DNA from: Dendrophyllia cribrosa
Taxonomy: Eukaryota; Cnidaria; Anthozoa; Scleractinia; Dendrophylliidae
Assembly: GCA_024195265.1 (NCBI GenBank)
Contig: JAJLRJ010000013.1
Span: 20,005,521 to 20,069,520, forward strand
Direction: 5' to 3'
DNA: 64,000 nt
Positions 24,501 to 33,500 of this stretch are shown here, piece after piece (the stretch's first letter is position 1; every line of letters begins with the position of its first letter). The position numbers and the translations under genes are program-made. A model generated the notes under the pieces. The model made no database searches, was not told the origin of the DNA, and saw only the letters and a program-made list of their open reading frames with translations.

Positions 24501-27500
24501 ACTTAATCGTCGATTTCATGCTCCATTAACGCGGTGTCCAAGAAGTTTATCAAGGGAGCACTTTTTCAGGCTTTCTCGAAATTTCTCATTTCCGGTTCCG
24601 GTATTAGTGCATGTACTGAGGAGTATGATTTCAGAATCGGAGAAATAACCGAAATGAAATCAAGACAAATATACTATTTATATGTCGGAAAAATCTGAGA
24701 CCTTTCGGAGTACACAGCACGGCAGGATTTTGCCCGATCCCACTGCGATAGCGTGAATTTGTTTGATGTCGGCCCGACGTTTTTGCCTGCGTGACATATC
24801 TCGCGACAAAGCCCTTTTAAACAGCGGCTGAATTAATTCATGAAACTGAGGTACTACAGGTCAAGACGAGGTGCCACGGGATAAGGAGACACACTATAAT
24901 CTATGATTACTACTAGTTCTACAAATATAACAGTGGTATGATCATGAAATGCAACTAACAAATGTCTCGCGTGCTCGTCATAAGCTGCCTTATTTCAATC
25001 ATCTGTACCTGCGATCTCGTTAAAGGGGCAATGTCTTGGGATTTTGCTCGTTTTAGTTAAAAAAATGTAAGAGGTTTGACTAAGCACCGCTGCTCTTACA
25101 GCGACGGATTCCGGAGAAAAATTTATGGATGTCCCCTTCAAAGTACTTTTGGATTATTACTTGGGCGGAGCGACCAAGTATTAAAATGCAGTTTGGTCGT
25201 CCACAAATGTGCAGTATTGCGCAACTCTGGGGACTGGCGGGAATATGGGCTTGTTCAAACCTTCACCGCGGTCAAACGTGCGAGGCGTTTTTCGTTTTGT
25301 TTAGTGCGATTTGATTTAATATTAAGTAGAAACGTGGGCAAGGATGTATAAAATAATTAGTTTATGTAACTATCTTTTCATCTTTCCGGCTCAAACTAAC
25401 GAGCTTCTTTTCGATCGTTGAAAACTGATCAAAACGCTTCGTGCCTGAGCAAAATTGTGTTGGCAAATGGCGCCGACAGTTCTGCGGTTCATAGTTTTCA
25501 AACGCTTAGAACTTTTTTTTAGTAAACTTGCAAAACGTTTAGTGAGTTGACAGTGTATTGTCAATATATGAAACTTTTAATAAACCGGCAGTGAAAATGA
25601 CAACCTTAACTTTGAAGTACTTTGGTTAACTTTTGCAAATTTCTCTCGTTTGACCGCGGTGGAGTACACCTGTTGTTTGTTGATGCGAGGCGAACGTCAC
25701 AAAGTGCGAGTTGTGTTTTCTCTGTTGCATCTAACAGTTTCATATTCAATATGCGTAAGGAAATTACTCAAGAAGACACTGCGAAAGTATTTGACACTCG
25801 CGATTAATTCTACGATACCTTCATGACGGAAACCCGCTAAAACATGTTAAAACGAACATGAAGAAGATAATAGTCGAATACATACATAGCGCTTATTTAA
25901 TAAGAAGTGAACGGTGGACAGCGAAGGAGGAAATATAAGCGTGGTAGGAATCCCAATTAATTTCACTTCTTTCGGTTGTTTGCCTTTTATTAATTTTTAT
26001 TTCGTGAAGTTGAAGGAACAGAACAGCCAACTGAAACTTTGGGTGCAAAAATTCACCGCCGAGAGAAGATGTAAACAATGCACGCGGTGTCTTGCGAGTT
26101 TTGCTTCCGCTAGTGAATGTTTCTCGGGCGAAAATAACCTTAAAGCGATCACTTTTTCATTTAATTTTCTTTTCTGTGTTTCGGATACAGAGGAATAAAA
26201 ACTGGATATATTTTCGTGTGTCTGATTGCGAGATGTTTTATGAAACAGCTGCGTTATGCGTTACTGGAAAGGTTTCAAATTACTTTCACATTATGCAAAT
26301 TGCAACATTTTTACCTCAACTGAAAAAAACATATTTTAATGGGCTAAATTTGTTTCTCTCCTCCTAAATTATCACTTCTGTCGTTAACTTTGATTAAATT
26401 TATAAGTTTCATTCAAACTTTATTATAATAACGGCGGGAATACTTCCAGCAAAACTTTCAATTGGAAAAGTTGTTTTGACCTCGGGTCCGGACCAGGCAA
26501 TTACATCATGGCTTTGAAAGGCCACTTTGCGGCTACATTTGCATTCACTTCAAAAGTGTCGGAAACACAGACCAGCTAGTTACAAGATTTAGCTAAAACC
26601 AATAACAACCATCGGGAAACTCTGACTTACGGCCTTTTTTTCAACGGTAAGTACAAAGTAGGCATCGATTTGTATTTTTCAGTATGTACAGTGTGTTGCC
26701 CAGTTTCCGGCCAGTACCAGTTTCCGGCCAAAAAACAATTACGTCGGTTATGTTCGTCGGAGTTTTAAATTTTCGTCCACCGAAGCGTTCCGAAAGAAAG
26801 ACGAACATTTCCGCTACACATTGGTGGTTTTGGCGTTCTTTTTGAACAAGGAACGGCTGAGGAAGGAAATGTTTTGTCCAGGTGATTGAACGTTTAGCGA
26901 TTAATTTTGGCTCGTTTCACTGCACATCAAAACTACCGTAGATAAACAAATAGCTCGTTTCACAGGAAATATCTCAAGGAGCTTCATAATTTTTGGACAA
27001 ATATTAGATTAAAGATGAAAGTGATTAGGGAATCTATCATCGTCAGCTGGAATAGGGCTGTTCCTGAAATTTTAGCAGTCGACTCTCAGCGAAGATTTCG
27101 ACCTAGTGTGCCAGTTTCCGGCCACTAAAAGACACATTGCTCAAAACCTATTTCTTATTAAGTGAAAGAACCGAATATTAAAATTTCCTGGTCGAGAAAT
27201 TAAAGATACATGTGTTAGTGTAACAAAGATTACGAATTAACAACAGCTTATGCATGTATAGCGTGACTAAAAGTACGTAAGTCATGATTTGTTTTTGTAG
27301 TAGTCTGTCAACAAACTGCGGAAGACACGCTTCCGGGTCACTAAGGTCATACGTATTTTGAATAGTAAAACAGTAGGCGACAAAGCTTAATATTGAAACT
27401 TACCTGATATTTATAACTAGGCGACCACTATTATCAAGGGACTTACAAGTCGGTTTACGTCGAGCGGTTTCAAGGAAAATTTACTTTAAGTCGGTGGCCG

Positions 27501-30500
27501 GAAACTGGGCTAGCTGGCCGGAAACTGGGCAACTTACTAGTTTTGCGAAAAATGGTATAATTTCTTTAATACTTGGGGAAGGTCGCCAACCATTTAACGT
27601 TTTAAAGGTAAGTAAATGAACTGTCTTTGAAAGGAAATTGAGAAATTTTCCGTGCAAAACAAAGGAGTTATAGCGATTACAAACTAAAGTGGCCGGAAAC
27701 TGGGCAACATACTGTACTCGTCTTTTGACACAGTGGACACGCTACTTTAATAATTTGCGTGCGATCTCGCACGCTAAGCGTACTGTGTCTTCTTGTTTAA
27801 GACGGTTAACGCGCTTCTTTGTTAGACTGCTCACACTATCCGAATACTCCCAACCATCGAACCGTGAAATAACGTGCATGCAGATTCCCAAGAAAATTAT
27901 TCTCCAATATGCCTAATACAACGACGCCCAAGTATACGCTCCCACAGCGTCTTGTTGAATATATTTTCTTCTTTCAGCTGATAAATTTCAACTGATGAAT
28001 TTCAAAGCACTAAAACCTTTAGTCACTTCCGTTGAACCCGCGAATTTGTCAGTGCTTTTCAGTGGCATCGAGTCAAGTTCATTCATTCTTTCAGCCGCTT
28101 TAATTTATTAGTTTTCCCGCGTCACCCGATGAATGTAATAAGAATAAGCTACTTGATCGGCACAACATTACAACAAAGTCCTCTTTTTACAAACGCTTTT
28201 CATGTAATATATCAAACATGAGACACAGTGTTTCATCACAAGATCAAACACTGAGAAGAGAGTTGAAAATACGACGCGCAGCGGAGTATTTTTGACGAAC
28301 TTCGAGGTGTTTGATCTTGTGATGAAATACTGTGTCGAATGTTTGATATTACTTCTCAAACAAAATGATTTTAGAAGGAGAAATTAAGGATGCAAAAATG
28401 AGGAGTGTTTCATCTGATTTCCAAACACTCATTAAACATTAATTTCCTTTGTATTTTCTTCATGAATTATTAATGAGTTTGAGAAAGTTATTTATTGCGG
28501 CTTGTGATTTACAAGCTTTTCTCGTGTTCTCCCAACATCCGAACTGGGTTTATAACGCCGGTCAACTCATAGAAAATGTGTTCTATTGCTTAAATAATCG
28601 TTTGTGTTATCCACTGGATACTGATTTATTTGGTAGATAGCGCTAACCACCTTCTGAACAACCGGGGCCTGGTATAGAGGTTTTGCACGGCAGCCATGTT
28701 GCATGGCAGAAACAATAGATTCTTTCCCTATGGGAAAGAATGTTCTTTCTAATGCAAAACATTTTCATTGTTCCTGCCATGCAACATGGCTGCCGTGCAA
28801 AACCTCTATAGTAAGTGAAACAACGCTGGAGCATTATTTTTAGATTTCAGTTGATAGAAGTATGTTTTTTGGCTTTTGAAAGTGATGCTAAAAATAAGTG
28901 ACATTGCCCCTTAAGCTAAAACTACATGTGCTTAAACGCGGAAAGGCTAGCATTCATTTGTAAAACAAATAAAAGATGCTTAATAAGAATTCTTGTCGTC
29001 AAAGCATGGCAGTTTGACTAGTTGTGCGAAATTCTTTATTCAATTCTAAACGTGACAAAGTAAACAAACAAACACAAATGCCTTAATTGCTAACATATTT
29101 TCAAAAACCTATTTGTGAATATTTTTTAAACTGTGTTGTTTTAGTTGAATACATTGTGTTGCAACACATCAGTAACGATTGACACAATGCAGTGTGTTAT
29201 GTCCCAGATCTACCTTTTCGCTTCTGGAATTTCAAGTTTTTGTGGATTCAAGTGTTGTCAATAGTAGCCCTAATTTTTGAGTCACTGGGTAGAATCCTAT
29301 AGTGTGACCATTCAAATGATAAAGCCGTTGAAGAGTACTTTGTTTTGATGGCGTTCTTTTTAGGGACATCTTACCAAACGAAATTGTGGATTGGATTTCT
29401 TTCTAGTGAAGCTTGGCCTCTTAGAGAGAGAGAGAATAGTGTGAAGAGACAAGCCCACTTACCAACTCCCTTGGAAATCAATGCCTCAACGGTACTTTCA
29501 TCTCCAGACATGGCGGCTTGATGAAGCTGTTGTGATTTAGATCCTTTCTATAAAATCAAACAGAAATGTTTAAAAAGGGAAATTAATTTTCGCTCCACGC
29601 CAGACTGAATGGTTATCATTACCTTAGACTCTCAATGACGACAAACTTACAAGATGTATATGTGAACCTTCTTACAAACTTCGCGCTGACTTAAGCTGTT
29701 GACACAGTCTCCTCGGGATCTGTTTAACTCCGTACCACTTGTACTCGATATGCTTTTAAATATTCTGCTAATTAACTTGGACAAGATACGGGGCAGTCGA
29801 GTGAAGTTTCTGAATGAAGTATGAACGCTAATTAGAACTGAATAGAAGAGAAACTGCGGAAATGCGGCATTCAATTATGATTCAGATAAAGTGATGTTTG
29901 AACTATATTGACACATGCTAATCCAAGCGATTTTGTCAGACTTAGAGGTATATACTTATGATATGTAAACCTCTTAAACGAGTGCATAATATAAATTCTT
30001 GCAAACAATTTAGACAGATCAAGCCAATGCAGTACAGTCAAAACTGTATTATGCGGACAACCCCGGGACCCTCGCTAGCTATAGTGCAGTGGCTGCTTAA
30101 TACGAGGTGTCCGCTTGATACAGGTTCTGGTGCACTACTCTACCCACACGAACTGATTTCATTACATTTTAATTCATTGAACTAATTTGCAACTGCCTGT
30201 ATCGCATTGAATTCAGTACTTTTTACCGGAACCACGCTTAAAAAGTGGAAGATAATCCCACAATCTAATAAAAATGCATTCTAAAACACTTGAAATGTCC
30301 GCTTAATATAGGTTTCGAGTAACAAATTAAAATGCCCTAATTTTGGTGTCCGCGTCCGCTTAGTATAGGGACCCGCTGAATACAGGTTCGATTTACAGTA
30401 AACTATGGGAAGAAATATTCGGGACCCAAACTGGTGTATGCTTAATAGAGGGCGTCATGGGCGTAGCCAGGACTTTTTCAGAGGTACGCACAATCACCAA

Positions 30501-33500
30501 ATCTTCACATAAATTTTAAACTTTTTTCATTTTTAGCGGAGCACTCGCCGGGCCGAAGGCCCGGCTGCGCAGCCCCATACTCATAGAACCTGTGCCGTCA
30601 TTTTTCATGGTCATGGCTAGCGGAATGTTTCGCGGGCGCGCCTCCGTGACATGTGTGTCCGTTGGGCAGGGCTAATTCGCGGGCGCGTATGACGTCGCAA
30701 AACATGCGCGTATGACGCCACACGCGCGGCTACACAGCCGTCAGCTCGGTAAACACTTTAAAAGTTGGATCTTTCGCGGGGTTTAGTGGAGCAGTAAAGT
30801 CGTTATTTCCCTGCATTTTTTCGCGGTTTGCTACTCAAGACAGGGATACTAAATAAGGGATACTCAGAAGCCGCTTTAGTGGAAAAAGAAGAGCTTTAAG
30901 GGATAAAATCTTGCTTCGAGGACCTTTATACGTTTATATCAATGCGGGTGGTGTTTGTTTTTATTACGGATTTCAGAACCAACGCGGAGATTTAAAGAAT
31001 TTTCAAGCAAGCGAGGGACTTAAGGTGGTAGACCTGACTTTAGGTCAGAAATTGATTTTGCACAAAAACTTTATAAATTGAGAGATTTTATACTATTTTG
31101 CTTAATTTCCAAAGTTGACGGCTCTATGTTATCCCGATGCGAAGAAAATGACGATTGAAGTTAGTTACTACGGGCGGCCATTTTGAGGGGCCATGTTGGA
31201 TTTAACGAGAAACAACGAAGATTTTCGGCATTATTCGTACTACAATCGGCCTGTTATTAATGCAAACACTTTAAACAGCGGTTTTGCAAGGAGAATTCAA
31301 AATGGCGCTCGATAAACAAGGATTTACGAAGAGATATCGGCGATTAATTGACGTATTTTAGGGCCTCCACCGACCACACTGAAAGGTATTTTAAGAATAA
31401 ATACGTGGATTTAACGTACGTGGATGAAATTTGCGTAGCTTGTTGTTATGATGTGAAAGAAATTTTTCACAGGAGCCCGGAATGAATGGAGCTTTTTTCT
31501 CGATATTATCGCCGCTCAAATGGAAGACACATGTTTGAAATTTAAAACTCGATATCTGAAGAAAGAAGGGGTCTTTCTTTCTGGGCTCCCATGAGAATTT
31601 TCCTTTTCTTTGTGGGAGTTATCTCTTTCATTTCCTTTTTTAATTACCTTTTAACATACAGCCGTAAAATGACAAAAACTTATTTTTGAGCCCGCAATGC
31701 AAACAGGCTTTGTCACCTGAGGTGTGAAAATTGTCACCTAAAACATCGATTTTTCTGAAGCTTAATTTTAGTTGTCTCGGCCTGTGATGTTTTTACTTCT
31801 GCCAGTTTTCGTCATTTTGTGAAATTTGTATCCAAAATGGGCTTGCTGAAGTCAGGTCTACCACCTTAAAGGTAAAACAAATTACATTTTTCGATGGGAA
31901 TTTATCTTGATATCAATCTGTGATTGACTTTTTATTTGTGTTCTCGTTAGTTTTGGAGAATTGTTTATAAACGTGTAGCTTAATTCGGTTGTATTAATTT
32001 CCTGAATTTCATCGAAGACACGGCTCGGCCTCGATGCGCTATAAATGTACGCGTTTTGCTTTTAAACATAAACTAATGGAGATTTGAATAAAATTTTTCG
32101 AAAGAAGATTGCATTGTTCATTTTTACGTGTTTGTTCATTCATTACATAGATTGAAAAGCGATTTTATGTAAACAAAACAAGACTTAGATTTTATACTCG
32201 CGTCGCCTTATGCAAATATGTTTGTGTATTTTTGCATATCAGTTTCTCGGGCATTTTTTGACAAGCAACAACTGTATTTTATTCGGAAAATTGTCGTAAT
32301 AGTTATTCTAGACGGAGAAAAAGTTGTTTTTGTGAACTTTTGTACGGTCTAAATGTACTGTGCAGACGGTCGGGTAATAAGCTTACTGTTTTTGAGAATT
32401 GCTAAAATTGAAAAATAGCCCGGTCGTCAATCTTAATTCTTGTGCTTCCGACCTTTCACCTAAGTTAAGTTTCGTCTTAGCTAAGCTTGTTCAGAGCGTG
32501 TTCAGAAGGTGTTCAGAGGGCGACGCTGTTAGGCTAAGGCTAACTATATATATTACTTATTTTTTCGACTTTTTCAGGTACGCACGTGCGTACGTGCGTA
32601 CGTGCGTACGTGCGTACAGGTAGCTACGCCCCTGGGCGTCCTCTTAATATGGGGTTCGCTACTTCCGCTGAGCTGGGGCCCGTTTCTTGAAGTCCAGATA
32701 ACTTTTTGCTGTTTTTGAGCCAGCAAAGCTTTTTTTATGCACAGATTCAAATTTTGTTGGTTTTGAAAGCTACGCAATAAAATTCTAAGTCTACGAATCA
32801 ATAAATGAATCGTTATTTCTCATTTTCTTAACAATACGTAACAAGTCGGGTGGTTTGAAGACTACATCCTCATCACCATTCCATAGATTCTGCTTTTAAA
32901 ATGTAGTTCCGAGCCCGAAGAGTTACCGGGATGTACGAGGTTCGAGAAACGGGCCCCTAGAGTCATATTTCAAGTCCATTTTAGCAGTCAGGGCCCGGTT
33001 GTTCAAAATGCCGGTTAACGCTAACCCAGGATTAAAACTTAACCGAGGATTTAATTTCTCTTGTTAGAAGTGTTTTCAAAAGCTAATTATAAGTAACACG
33101 CAAAGACAGGTCAGAGACGAAACTAAAGGGCAAAAACACTTGGGAAAAATCTCTTTTGATTAATTATTTAACTGGAATCAAAATTGATGCTAACCCTGGA
33201 TTAGCTTAACCGCGCTTTGAACAACCCGACCCAGTTGCCCATTTCCCCGCGGGTGACCACTTAATCAGTAAAGGGTTTGACTGTACCAAGGTAGCTTATA
33301 ACATAACAAAACTAAAGCGCGCGCTTTGATTGGTCAATATCAATATTTACTATTTGCCCATGGGTGAACACTAACGAAAGCTAGCGCGCGCTCAAAGTAG
33401 TAAGCGTCAACATTTACGCGACTATAACTTGTTTTTACAGCAGAGGTTGTAAAGTTTTTTTTATCCTAATATGATTATAGGAAGTATAATAACGTCATTC

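Larger units (their letters stand above)
25021..28915. mobile_element. Large TIR element or composite (AAGGGGCAATGTC ends)
   Basis: Termini TAAAGGGGCAATGTC and its inverted form near 28900-28913 bound 3.9 kb. Two other elements are nested inside (26699-27714 and 28675-28808). No transposase was recognised among the short frames, so it is non-autonomous or the pairing is fortuitous. Confidence 0.45.
30035..33283. mobile_element. pogo/Tigger-like element, host of nested insertions
   Basis: CAGTCAAA termini at both ends are flanked by TA. Short motifs of the TCCGCTTAATACAGG type recur in the left 400 bp and resume at 32640 after the nested hAT-like element. Two hairpin MITEs (32675-32957, 32993-33230) sit in the right part. 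It lies in intron 1 of the TRPA1-like gene. Confidence 0.65.
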
